A stretch of DNA of 15,292 nt, taken from positions 1 through 15,292 of the forward strand of contig URTD01000024.1 in the NCBI GenBank assembly GCA_900550735.1, read 5' to 3'. This DNA comes from an uncultured Collinsella sp. (GTDB lineage Bacteria > Actinomycetota > Coriobacteriia > Coriobacteriales > Coriobacteriaceae). The position numbers were made by a program, and so were the translations under genes. This document shows, one piece after another, positions 5,907 through 13,086 of the stretch (position 1 is its first letter; every line of letters starts with the position of its first letter). The notes below the pieces were generated by a model. That model was not told where the DNA came from. It saw only the letters and a list, made by a program, of their open reading frames with translations, and searched no databases.

Positions 5907-7282
5907 TAGCGCGGCTCACCCACAACGGAGCCTGACAAATACCACGTCTTAGCAACGTCGACGTCAACATCAACGATCTTACCGACAAGCTGGTCGATGC
6001 TATATCCCTCGGGAATGGGCGCATGAACGGTCTGATTCTTGGGGCTCTTGCCCAGCAGCACCGCATCGTTCTTTTTACTCGTACCCTCAATGAGCGCAGG
6101 CACCACGGTATGGAGCTCACCCTGGTTGTACTCGTGCGCTGTCGTCTCGATAACCTTGACCAGACGGTTAAAGCGCTCAAGGATGACCTCGTGCGGTGTG
6201 GGATCATCAATCTCGGCGGCCGGGGTACCAGCGCGCTTGGAGTAGATGAAGGTATAGGCCTGGGCATAGCGGACCGTCTCGGCAAGCGAGAGCGTCTGCT
6301 CAAAGTCTTCTTCAGTCTCGCCTGGGAAGCCAACGATAATGTCGGTCGAGAGCGCGATATCGGGCATACGGTTGCGAATGCGATCGACCAGGCCCAAATA
6401 GTCCTCACGTGTATAACGGCGATTCATCTCTTTGAGGATCCGCGTCGAACCTGACTGGACGGCCAAGTGCAGCTGCGGCATAACGGCAGGCGTCTCGGCC
6501 ATGGCGTCGATGGTCTCGGGCAACAGGTCCTTGGGATGCGAAGACGTAAAGAAGATGCGCTCCACACCCGTATCGCCCACGGCACGCAGCAGATCGGCAA
6601 AACGCGGCTTGCCAAACAGATCGCGACCATATGAGTTAACGTTTTGGCCCAGCAGCGTAATCTCACGCACGCCCTGGCGCACCAAACCGGTCACCTCGTC
6701 GACAATCTCCTCGAAGGGGCGGCTCTTTTCGCGACCGCGCACGTACGGCACGATGCAATAGGTGCAGAAATTATTGCAGCCCGTCATGATGGGCACCCAA
6801 GCGTGATACTGGGTCTCTCGATGCCACGGCATGCTCATGGCATCCGTATCCTCATGCTCATTGGTGCGGATATGACGCTTGCCGTCAAGGAACGCCTCGG
6901 CAATGAGCTCGGCCACATGTGCGATAGAATGCGTGCCAAAGATGACATTGACGTTATCGACGTTGGTGAGCAGTCCCTCGCCATCACGCTGCGCGATGCA
7001 GCCGCCCACGGCAACCACACGCTTGCCCGAAGGCGAAGGCGGCAGGCTTTTGCAGGAATTGCACTGACCGTACAGGCGAGTATCGGCGGCCTCGCGCACG
7101 CAGCATGTCATGAAGACAACGATATCGGCATGCTCAAGATCGAGCGCCATGAGGCAACCATACGAATCGAGCAGACCGCTCACGCGCTCAGAGTCGTGCT
7201 GATTCATCTGGCAGCCAAAGGTGCGGATAAAGTAGGTTTTACCGGCAAGAATATCGCGTACGGAACGCTGATCCATGTGCAT
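5906..7282 (-). CDS. miaB: tRNA-2-methylthio-N6-dimethylallyladenosine synthase
   Basis: MiaB is a radical-SAM methylthiotransferase that converts the i6A37 made by MiaA to ms2i6A37. In 458 residues the N-terminal UPF0004 domain shows its three cluster cysteines (Cys24 in TFGCQMN, Cys60 in MTCCVRE, Cys95 in VGGCIAQR). The radical-SAM motif is Cys169-x3-Cys173-x2-Cys176 (TGCNNFCTYCIVPY), and a C-terminal TRAM domain spans about 390-455. An extra CNSC pair at 74-77 lies in the N-terminal domain where I do not expect cysteines. Two starts compete: ATG 7282 has AGGA only 3 bases upstream, whereas ATG 7276 has it at 9, so 7276 is the better ribosome start. The gene follows spoVS by 39 bp. Confidence 0.95.
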   Translation of the reverse strand: MHMDQRSVRDILAGKTYFIRTFGCQMNQHDSERVSGLLDSYGCLMALDLEHADIVVFMTCCVREAADTRLYGQCNSCKSLPPSPSGKRVVAVGGCIAQRDGEGLLTNVDNVNVIFGTHSIAHVAELIAEAFLDGKRHIRTNEHEDTDAMSMPWHRETQYHAWVPIMTGCNNFCTYCIVPYVRGREKSRPFEEIVDEVTGLVRQGVREITLLGQNVNSYGRDLFGKPRFADLLRAVGDTGVERIFFTSSHPKDLLPETIDAMAETPAVMPQLHLAVQSGSTRILKEMNRRYTREDYLGLVDRIRNRMPDIALSTDIIVGFPGETEEDFEQTLSLAETVRYAQAYTFIYSKRAGTPAAEIDDPTPHEVILERFNRLVKVIETTAHEYNQGELHTVVPALIEGTSKKNDAVLLGKSPKNQTVHAPIPEGYSIDQLVGKIVDVDVDVAKTWYLSGSVVGEPR

Positions 7283-7321
7283 AAGTCCTAACGTTGGGGA
7301 GCGAAACGAGGCTAGCAGAAG

Positions 7322-7639
7322 CTATGCCACAGGCTTAACATCATCCATGACGACGTTATCCATAGCAGCTCGATTGATCTGGTGAACGTAGATAGAAAGG
7401 CGGATGGCCGTGCGCGACTCCCCGTTAATGAGAATGTCGGAGAACACGGGCGCGCAGGAAATATCAAAACCGGTTGGGATCAAAAAACCGCGCGCGATGG
7501 CAACGGCCTTAATGGCCTGGTTGACAGCACCGGCGCCGACACACTGGATGTTGACGGGTACACCATCCTTGACCATGCCGGCGATGGCGCCGGCAACGGA
7601 CGCGGGCGATGATTTGCTTGATACCTTCAGGCAATCCAT
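7322..7639 (-). CDS. spoVS: Stage V sporulation protein S (SpoVS, Alba-like)
   Basis: The first 86 or so residues match SpoVS closely in pattern: MDCLKVSSKSSPASVAGAIA, then VGAGAVNQAIKAVAIARGFL and a closing SRTAIRLSIYV. SpoVS is a small Alba-like, probably nucleic-acid-binding protein that affects late sporulation in Bacillus but is also found in many non-sporulators, where its role is unclear. The ATG at 7639 was chosen because AGGAG lies 7 bases upstream and the N-terminus then matches the family; the frame stays open to 7714. The 105-residue product has about 20 extra C-terminal residues (from HQINRAAM) compared with the usual 86. It lies between the GHKL ATPase gene and miaB, in the same direction. 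Confidence 0.92.
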   Translation of the reverse strand: MDCLKVSSKSSPASVAGAIAGMVKDGVPVNIQCVGAGAVNQAIKAVAIARGFLIPTGFDISCAPVFSDILINGESRTAIRLSIYVHQINRAAMDNVVMDDVKPVA

Positions 7640-7690
7640 GAAGAAACTCCTGCGTTTAAAAGTACGTTTTAACTGCAATAACTGTATCGT

Positions 7691-7706
7691 ACCGAGAGGA
7701 CTCGGT
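7691..7706 (-). other. Small hairpin between the GHKL ATPase gene and spoVS
   Basis: ACCGAG at 7691-7696 and CTCGGT at 7701-7706 form a perfect 6-bp stem with a 4-base loop, 8 bp beyond the ATPase stop codon in the direction of transcription. No T-run follows, so it is more likely a processing or stability element than a terminator. An AT-rich palindrome (TTAAAA/TTTTAA near 7655-7675) lies between it and spoVS. Confidence 0.4.
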
Positions 7707-7713
7707 AAAGGCA

Positions 7714-8799
7714 CTATTCCTCTTTGGCAAGATCGAAGGTCACAGTGATTCGATCACGCGAAACACGAATCTTTGGGTCGCCGCAAAGGTTGAGATAGTA
7801 CCTGGCGGCAAGGTCATTAAAGTCCCGCTCCACAGCACGCGAAAACTGTGCCATGTCATCCTTGGCAATACGTAGCCCGCGACGATCCTTCGCGAGATCG
7901 ACAGGAGCCGGCGCATGCGAGGACGAATCACGCTCGCGCAGCAGACGCGCGGTCACACCGCGAACGGGCTTAATCTGCCCTGCCAAAATGCGATGTGCCG
8001 TGCGCTCGGACATCCCAAGACCCAAACCCGAGCAGATACGGATAAAGTCCTCGGCATCAGAGGCAAGGCCTAAACGATCGACAACCGGAAGCTCGCTCTC
8101 GTCATCAATAAACAGGAGACGAGACGTATCGAGCCGACTTGACGCCTGAGCATAAAGGGTCGCGGCAATCTCAGACGGAGAACCAAGATAGACATCGCAA
8201 CCACGCAGCTCCTCGAGCGCAAACTCACAGGCAGCGCGAATAATATTATGCGGGCCGCGAGCACAGACATAACGTCCGTCCTCATCCTTGACGGCCTGGG
8301 GCCAGCTGGACTGATCGGCACGCTCACTGAGGCGGTCGGCTGCAACGCTCACCTTAAAGGCTGAACCAAGATCGACGCCGGACGTGACCACACGGGCCTC
8401 GTCGGTGTTCTGCTTGATCGAAAACAATGCCATGCCACGACCGTGAACGCCCCAACGGTCCATCTTCATGCTCTCGAGCTTGGAGGTAACGCGGGCATCG
8501 AAGATTCGCTCTTGCATATCCTGCGGAACGCCCGAACCGTTATCCAGAAAGACAAGCGTGCGGACGCCATCTTCCTTGGTCGTGGCGAGATAGACCTTGT
8601 CAGCGCCGGCATCGCGAGCATTACGGAGCATTTCGATGACGATATCCTCGACATGCTGAATGTCGTGTTTTGCCTGGCGCCGCTCGGCCTCCGAAACGCG
8701 GAGGCGGACATACCCCTCGCCAAGGTTCTCCTCGACGCGAAGGTTGCCCTCCCCCGACATCGACGCGATAAATGAGATGAGCTCGTTCGCGTCGCTCAT
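7714..8799 (-). CDS. GHKL-fold ATP-binding protein of unknown role
   Basis: The 361-residue protein has a clear GHKL ATPase fold in its first 150 residues: N-box EMLRNARDAGAD at 56-67, G1 DNGSGVP at 86-92, ARVTSK near 102-107 and the lid G2 GVHGRGMALFSI at 117-128. There is no histidine phosphotransfer domain. The TSK plus G-x-x-G-R-G-M-A-L pattern is closer to MutL and topoisomerase VI-B type GHKL proteins than to histidine kinases. The C-terminal 200 residues match nothing I recognise. It starts 1 bp after the rny stop and precedes spoVS, the position held in Bacillus by the phosphodiesterase gene ymdB. A role in RNA turnover or DNA repair is possible but not shown. Confidence 0.8.
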   Translation of the reverse strand: MSDANELISFIASMSGEGNLRVEENLGEGYVRLRVSEAERRQAKHDIQHVEDIVIEMLRNARDAGADKVYLATTKEDGVRTLVFLDNGSGVPQDMQERIFDARVTSKLESMKMDRWGVHGRGMALFSIKQNTDEARVVTSGVDLGSAFKVSVAADRLSERADQSSWPQAVKDEDGRYVCARGPHNIIRAACEFALEELRGCDVYLGSPSEIAATLYAQASSRLDTSRLLFIDDESELPVVDRLGLASDAEDFIRICSGLGLGMSERTAHRILAGQIKPVRGVTARLLRERDSSSHAPAPVDLAKDRRGLRIAKDDMAQFSRAVERDFNDLAARYYLNLCGDPKIRVSRDRITVTFDLAKEE

Positions 8800-8800
8800 G

Positions 8801-10361
8801 TTATTTAGCGATATCGACAGCGCGGCTCTCGCGAATCACGACGACGCGCACCTGACCGGGATACTCCATCTCTTCCTCGATCTGATGGGCGATATCGTGA
8901 GCCAGGACCGTGGACTGAGCATCGGAGATCTTGTCCGGCTGAACCATGACGTGGACCTCGCGACCAGCCTGCATGGCATAGGTACGCTCGACGCCTTCAT
9001 GGGAGTTGGCAATCTCCTCGAGCTTCTCAAGACGCTTGATGTAGTTCTCGGCAGACTCGCGACGGGCACCGGGGCGAGAGGCGGAGACGGCATCGGCGGC
9101 CTGTACCAGGACATCGAGCACCGTGTTGGGGTCGACATCGGCATGGTGAGCCTCGATAGCGTGAACGATAACGGGCTTCTCGCCATAACGGCGGGCAAGC
9201 TCGGCGCCGATGACGGCATGCGGGCCCTCGACGTCGTGGTCGATTGCCTTGCCCAGGTCGTGCAGCAGGCCGGCGCGCTTAGCGGTCACAACGTCCAGGC
9301 CAAGCTCGGAAGCCATCACGCCGCACAGATCAGAGACCTCGAGGGAGTGCTGAAGCACATTCTGACCAAACGAGGTACGGTAGCGCAGGGCACCAAGGGT
9401 CTTGACGATCTCGGGGTGCAGGTCGTGGATACCGGTATCAAAGGCAGCCTGCTCGCCAGCCTCACGCACGCGCTGCTGAACCAGGTCGGCAGCCTTGTGA
9501 TACATCTCCTCGATGCGGGCAGGGTGAATGCGGCCGTCGGCGATGAGGTTCTCGAGGGCGACACGGGCGGTCTCACGACGGACCGGGTCGAAGCTCGAAA
9601 GAACGACGGTCTCGGGCGTGTCGTCGATAACGAGGTTAACGCCGGAAACCTGCTCGAAGGTCCGGATGTTGCGACCCTCGCGACCGATGATACGGCCCTT
9701 GAGGTCATCGGAGGGAATGTGCACGGAGGTAACGGTGACCTCGGCAGTGTGGTCGGCAGCGCAGCGCTGAATCGCCAGGGACAGAATCTCCTGGGCGGTC
9801 TTGTGGCACTCGGCGCGAACCTGCTGCTCGGACTCGCGAATGATCGTGGCGGCCTCGTGGGTGACCTCGCCGCGAACCTTATCGAGGAGTTCCTTGTGGG
9901 CGTCCTCGCGGGTAAGGTCGGCAATACGCTCGAGCTCGGAGGTCTGCTTTGCGCAGAGCTCCTCGAGCTCACGGGAGCGCTTCTCGACCTGACCGGCCTG
10001 GCTGGACAGCTGATGCTCGCGCTTGTCGAGAGCGTCGTTGCGACTCGACGCGGCGATCGAGGGATTCCTCGCGCTGCATCACGCGGTTCTCGAGCGTACG
10101 AATCTCGTTCTTACGCTGCTTGTCCTCGGCCTCGGCGGCCTGCTTGTTCTTGATGATTTCCTCTTTAGCCTCAAGCAGAGCCTCTTTTTTGAGGGTCTCG
10201 GCCTGACGCTTTGCATCACCGATCAGGGACTCAGCCTGTGCGTGTGCCGACTGAATCTTTTCGTCGGCCTCGTGAAGACTACCCTGCTTGGCGGTGCGCA
10301 TGTAGGCAATGGCGGCGATGGCACCCAAAACGATGCCAACGAGCGCTGCGATGATAGGCAT
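8801..10361 (-). pseudogene. rny: Ribonuclease Y, frameshifted in the coiled coil
   Basis: RNase Y is the membrane-anchored endoribonuclease that starts mRNA decay in many Gram-positives. The N-terminal part begins at ATG 10361 (AGGAG 5 bases upstream) with a membrane span (about 1-22) and a coiled coil, but this frame ends at 9969 in an unrelated tail. From about 10045 downward the next frame continues the coiled coil, then the KH domain (GRIIGREGRN) and the HD domain (LQHSLEVSDL and LLHDLGKA) to the TAA at 8801. The total, 1561 bases, is not a multiple of three, so one base is extra or two are missing near 10041-10046. Restored length, about 520 residues, is normal. It could be a real mutation or an assembly error. 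A GTG at 10367 is a weaker start. Confidence 0.88.
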
Positions 10362-10396
10362 GCTCACTCCTTTTTATGGAATCGTTACACAACAAA

Positions 10397-10422
10397 GCGA
10401 ACCGTCCTTACGAACGGCTCGC
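10397..10422 (-). promoter_or_regulatory. Hairpin in the rny leader, attenuator-like
   Basis: GCGAACCGT (10397-10405) faces ACGGCTCGC (10414-10422). The pair is fully matched on the minus strand, allowing one G-U wobble, and is mismatched on the plus strand. In the rny direction it is followed by CTTTGTTGTGT. It lies about 36 bp before the rny start codon. A short second hairpin (10484-10489 with 10493-10498) lies upstream and is also followed by a T-rich stretch. Confidence 0.5.
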
Positions 10423-10527
10423 GACATTTGAGTAATATGGGCGCAGCTTATGCGGGTCGGATACAGATAAACATATAAACAAACTCATCACAGATGAGCA
10501 CATATCACAAAGCAAATGACAGTGTTT

Positions 10528-10556
10528 ATCGTACGTTGAACCACAACAACTGTCAA
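10528..10556 (-). promoter_or_regulatory. Promoter of the rny operon
   Basis: On the minus strand TTGACA (10556-10551), a 17-base spacer and TACGAT (10533-10528) form a good sigma-70-type promoter. Transcription would begin near 10521, giving a leader of about 160 bases before rny with two hairpins. Confidence 0.7.
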
Positions 10557-10561
10557 ATAAA

Positions 10562-10604
10562 TGGCCCCGGCACGGCGGCTAAAACGCGGTGAACGGCAGG
10601 GCCA
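10562..10604 (-). terminator. Probable terminator of recA-recX
   Basis: TGGCCC and GGGCCA (10562-10567 with 10599-10604) close a GC-rich imperfect hairpin 14 bp beyond the recX stop. In the recX direction it is followed by ATTTATTTG, a modest T-rich tail that runs straight into the -35 of the rny promoter. Confidence 0.5.
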
Positions 10605-10618
10605 CATAACGCATACGC

Positions 10619-11311
10619 CTAAACCGCACATTCCTCGCGTTCGGCATCTAGACGTGCCTTAACGGCATCGGCGGCGATGTGATACGAGAAGCCCTTGCCC
10701 ATCAAAAACCGAACCAGTTTTTCGAATCCGCGCGTCTCTGGAACACGCCGCTTGGCGAGCAGGGCTGACGCACGCGCCAAATCGTCTTCGACGGCAAAAT
10801 AATCCTCGGGATAACCGGGAATGTCATCGAGCACGACATGACGGCGCTTGAGCTCGGTCTCGATTTTACGCTGTCCCCAACCACGCCGCTTGCGTTCCTC
10901 GATAAAGTACGAGCAAAAGCGGTTCTCGTCTAAAAAGCGATACTCGGTGGCGCGCTCGACGGCGAAATCGATCGCGGGCTGGTGAAAACCGTAGCGAGCC
11001 AGCTTGTCACGGACCTCACCCGTCGCATGGTCGCGGCGCGATAACATCTCGGTCACCATGGTAAGTGCACATTTACGCTCGATGATCTGCACCGCCTCAC
11101 GAAAGTTGTCCCAATCACAGGGAAGATCGGGGCGGTTTTTGACATACAGGCGCGCGACCCGCACGGGAATCCAAATGGACCGCTCAAAACCGTCTTCAAG
11201 CTCACAATCGATATGTGCGCAAGGCTTTTTGGACGCATACCCGCTCGAGAACGAGGAGGCCGCCTTTTTATCGGGAAAGACGACCGTGGCCTCGGTCACC
11301 GTATACGACAT
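10619..11311 (-). CDS. recX: Regulatory protein RecX
   Basis: RecX binds RecA filaments and limits their growth and activity. The 230-residue product has the RecX helical-repeat region from about residue 85 to the end (KCALTMVTEMLSRRDHATGEVRDKLARYGF, then YRFLDENRFCSYFIEERKRRGWGQRKIETELKRR), with an N-terminal extension of roughly 80 residues that is common in actinobacterial RecX. The ATG at 11309-11311 follows the recA stop by 11 bp and has no strong Shine-Dalgarno, suggesting translation depends on recA. A probable terminator follows. The recA-recX order supports the call, because RecX is weakly conserved in sequence. Confidence 0.92.
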   Translation of the reverse strand: MSYTVTEATVVFPDKKAASSFSSGYASKKPCAHIDCELEDGFERSIWIPVRVARLYVKNRPDLPCDWDNFREAVQIIERKCALTMVTEMLSRRDHATGEVRDKLARYGFHQPAIDFAVERATEYRFLDENRFCSYFIEERKRRGWGQRKIETELKRRHVVLDDIPGYPEDYFAVEDDLARASALLAKRRVPETRGFEKLVRFLMGKGFSYHIAADAVKARLDAEREECAV

Positions 11312-11322
11312 GAGCGTAACCG

Positions 11323-12468
11323 CTACTCGTCGTCATCATCGAGCATAGCGGAACCATCGATGGCGTAAAGCTCATCAAACTCCTCAGGCGCAGGCTGATC
11401 GGTCAGCTCGACCTCGGACGGAGCATCGTCATCAAATTCAAGTCCGCAGGCAAGGCGAACCTTATGCTCAATCTCGTCGGCGCAATCGGGGTGTTCGCGC
11501 AGGAAAGCCTTGGCGGCCTCGCGACCGTTGCCGAGCTTGTCCTCGCCATAGGCAAACCAGGAGCCCATCTTCTTACAGATGCCGCACTCGACAGCCATGT
11601 CCAGAATTGAGCCCTCCTTAGAGATGCCCGTACCGTACATGATGTCGAACTCAGCAGAACGGAACGGAGCTGCCACCTTGTTCTTAACGACCTTGGCGCG
11701 CACGCGGTTACCGATAACCTCGTCCTTAAGCTTAATGCTGTCGATACGGCGAATGTCGATACGCACCGAAGAGAAGAACTTAAGGGCGCGGCCGCCCGTC
11801 GTGGTCTCGGGGTTGCCGAACATGACGCCGATCTTCTCACGCAGCTGGTTAATGAAGATGCACGTCGTGTTGGACTTGGACAGCGAGCCGGCGAGCTTGC
11901 GGAGCGCCTGGCTCATCAGGCGAGCCTGAAGACCGACCGTAGTGTCGCCAATTTCTCCCTCGATCTCGGCACGCGGGGTCAGCGCGGCGACGGAGTCGAC
12001 AACGATGGCATCGATGGCACCAGAACGCACAAGCATGTCAACAATCTCGAGCGCCTGCTCACCCGTATCGGGCTGGGAAATGAGTACCTCGTCGATATCC
12101 ACGCCGATGCGCGCGGCATACGTGGGATCGAGCGCGTGCTCGGCATCGATAAATGCCACAACGCCACCCATTGCCTGGGCCTCGGCCAAGATCTCGAGCG
12201 AAAGCGTCGTCTTACCGGAAGACTCTGGGCCATATATTTCAACAATACGGCCGCGCGGCAGTCCACCCACCCCAAGCGCGAGATCAAGACCAAGCGAACC
12301 GGTAGAAACGACCTCAATGTTCTGTTGTTCTACGCCGTCGGCCATGCGCATGATCGCGCCTTTGCCAAACTGCTTTTCAATGCTCGCAAGCGCGGCGTTC
12401 AATGCTTTTTTGCGCTCATCGCCTTCTTTGCGTTCAACGGGATCCTTGCGCGTAGTCTTGGCGGCCAT
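11323..12468 (-). CDS. recA: Recombinase RecA
   Basis: RecA forms ATP-dependent filaments on single-stranded DNA, drives strand exchange and triggers LexA self-cleavage. The 381 residues include the Walker A motif GPESSGKTT at 80-88, the Walker B-like IVVDSVAALTPR, loop regions L1 and L2 (MFGNPETTTGGRALKFFSS) and an acidic C-terminal tail ending DDDDE. Length is slightly above the typical 350 because of the tail. The ATG at 12468 has a weak purine-rich site (AAGAAGAG) about 8 bases upstream. I see no LexA box of the CGAAC-N4-GTTYG type within 400 bp upstream, although lexA in this window has three. Confidence 0.98.
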   Translation of the reverse strand: MAAKTTRKDPVERKEGDERKKALNAALASIEKQFGKGAIMRMADGVEQQNIEVVSTGSLGLDLALGVGGLPRGRIVEIYGPESSGKTTLSLEILAEAQAMGGVVAFIDAEHALDPTYAARIGVDIDEVLISQPDTGEQALEIVDMLVRSGAIDAIVVDSVAALTPRAEIEGEIGDTTVGLQARLMSQALRKLAGSLSKSNTTCIFINQLREKIGVMFGNPETTTGGRALKFFSSVRIDIRRIDSIKLKDEVIGNRVRAKVVKNKVAAPFRSAEFDIMYGTGISKEGSILDMAVECGICKKMGSWFAYGEDKLGNGREAAKAFLREHPDCADEIEHKVRLACGLEFDDDAPSEVELTDQPAPEEFDELYAIDGSAMLDDDDE

Positions 12469-12784
12469 ATCCGTGTCTCTTCTTCAAAATGTGGATGTAC
12501 CTGAACCAGTAAATATCTATCAAATGTAGAATTTTGATCGATTTTTCTGATCAGGATCATTTTTTGCACCTTCTGGCAAATATGATCCATTAGTACATTG
12601 ATTATTTAGGAAAATTATTATGCAGTTCATCTGCGTTGATGGAACAATAGCATTCATTCACTGCAGATGCAATGGTCTCATTTGTTAGTGGTTACCCTAA
12701 CATTTCTAATAAATAGGTTCCTATCGGGGCATTGTTTGACAATCATGCTGAACATAAAAATGGGCAACCGTCTCAAATTGAAGC
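12469..12784. other. AT-rich gap between recA and the tRNA-Lys promoter
   Basis: No convincing gene lies here. The base composition is visibly more AT-rich than the flanking genes. Four GATC sites cluster between 12537 and 12588, a small hairpin TGATC/GATCA (near 12549-12559) is followed by six Ts on the plus strand, and CATCTGC/GCAGATG inverted repeats flank 12630-12670. The recA promoter must lie here, but I cannot point to a clean -35/-10 pair. Confidence 0.5.
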
Positions 12785-12813
12785 TTGACAAGCTTTAAGG
12801 ACTCAGGCAAAAT
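12785..12813 (+). promoter_or_regulatory. Promoter of the tRNA-Lys pair
   Basis: TTGACA at 12785-12790, a 17-base spacer and CAAAAT at 12808-12813 form a sigma-70-type promoter ending about 50 bp before the first tRNA. The -35 sits in a repeated AAGCTT context (AAGCTT-GAC-AAGCTT at 12781-12795). Confidence 0.6.
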
Positions 12814-12865
12814 CCTTCTCCTCAAACGAACGCTCCAATGCAAATGCCATTGAGCACACCGCAGC

Positions 12866-12941
12866 GGGTCGTTAGCTCAGCTGGTAGAGCAGCGGACTTT
12901 TAATCCGTTGGTCGTGGGTTCGAATCCCGCACGACCCACCA
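12866..12941 (+). tRNA. tRNA-Lys(TTT)
   Basis: The 76 bases fold as a complete tRNA including an encoded CCA end. The acceptor GGGTCGT pairs with ACGACCC, the anticodon stem GCGGA/TCCGT encloses the loop CTTTTAA with anticodon TTT at 12899-12901, and the T arm carries GGTTCGAATCC. It is the first gene of a two-tRNA operon. Confidence 0.97.
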
Positions 12942-12961
12942 AGAGTGTTCGAAATGAATTT

Positions 12962-13037
12962 GGGAACGTAGCTCAGTTGGTAGAGCAGCGGACTCTTAAT
13001 CCGTCGGTCCAGGGTTCGAATCCCTGCGTTCCCACCA
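12962..13037 (+). tRNA. tRNA-Lys(CTT)
   Basis: The 76 bases fold as a complete tRNA with encoded CCA. The acceptor GGGAACG pairs with CGTTCCC, and the anticodon loop CTCTTAA gives anticodon CTT at 12995-12997. It lies 20 bp after tRNA-Lys(TTT); together the two read both lysine codons. Its terminator starts 10 bp downstream and has been split by an insertion sequence. Confidence 0.97.
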
Positions 13038-13047
13038 ATTCATAGAA

Positions 13048-13065
13048 AGCCCGTCCGCCATGCGG
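13048..13065 (+). terminator. Left half of the tRNA-Lys operon terminator, interrupted by the IS
   Basis: AGCCCGTCCGC (13048-13058), loop CAT and GCGG (13062-13065) are the start of a hairpin whose remaining arm, TCGGGCT, and seven-T tail lie at 14966-14978 beyond the insertion sequence. With the IS and one copy of ATGCGG removed, an 11-position stem with one T-T mismatch forms, followed by the T-run. Confidence 0.85.
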
Positions 13066-13086
13066 CCCAAACTCCCGGGGATGCAC

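Noticed and set aside
4938..5909. Plus-strand open frame of 323 codons opposite miaA
   Set aside because: It mirrors miaA almost end to end and shows no motif; MiaA motifs on the minus strand are decisive.
10030..10060. Programmed ribosomal frameshift in rny
   Set aside because: There is no slippery heptamer or homopolymer run at the change of frame, and RNase Y is not known to need one.
8660..10153. Long plus-strand open frame of 497 codons opposite rny
   Set aside because: It is the antisense shadow of the rny and GHKL genes, with low-complexity Gly/Leu/Val composition, no domain and no start signal; the minus strand encodes clear KH and HD motifs.
12620..12688. Small plus-strand open frame of 22 codons with AGGA 8 bases upstream
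   Set aside because: Too short to judge, AT-rich context, no homology I recognise; a chance frame is likelier.
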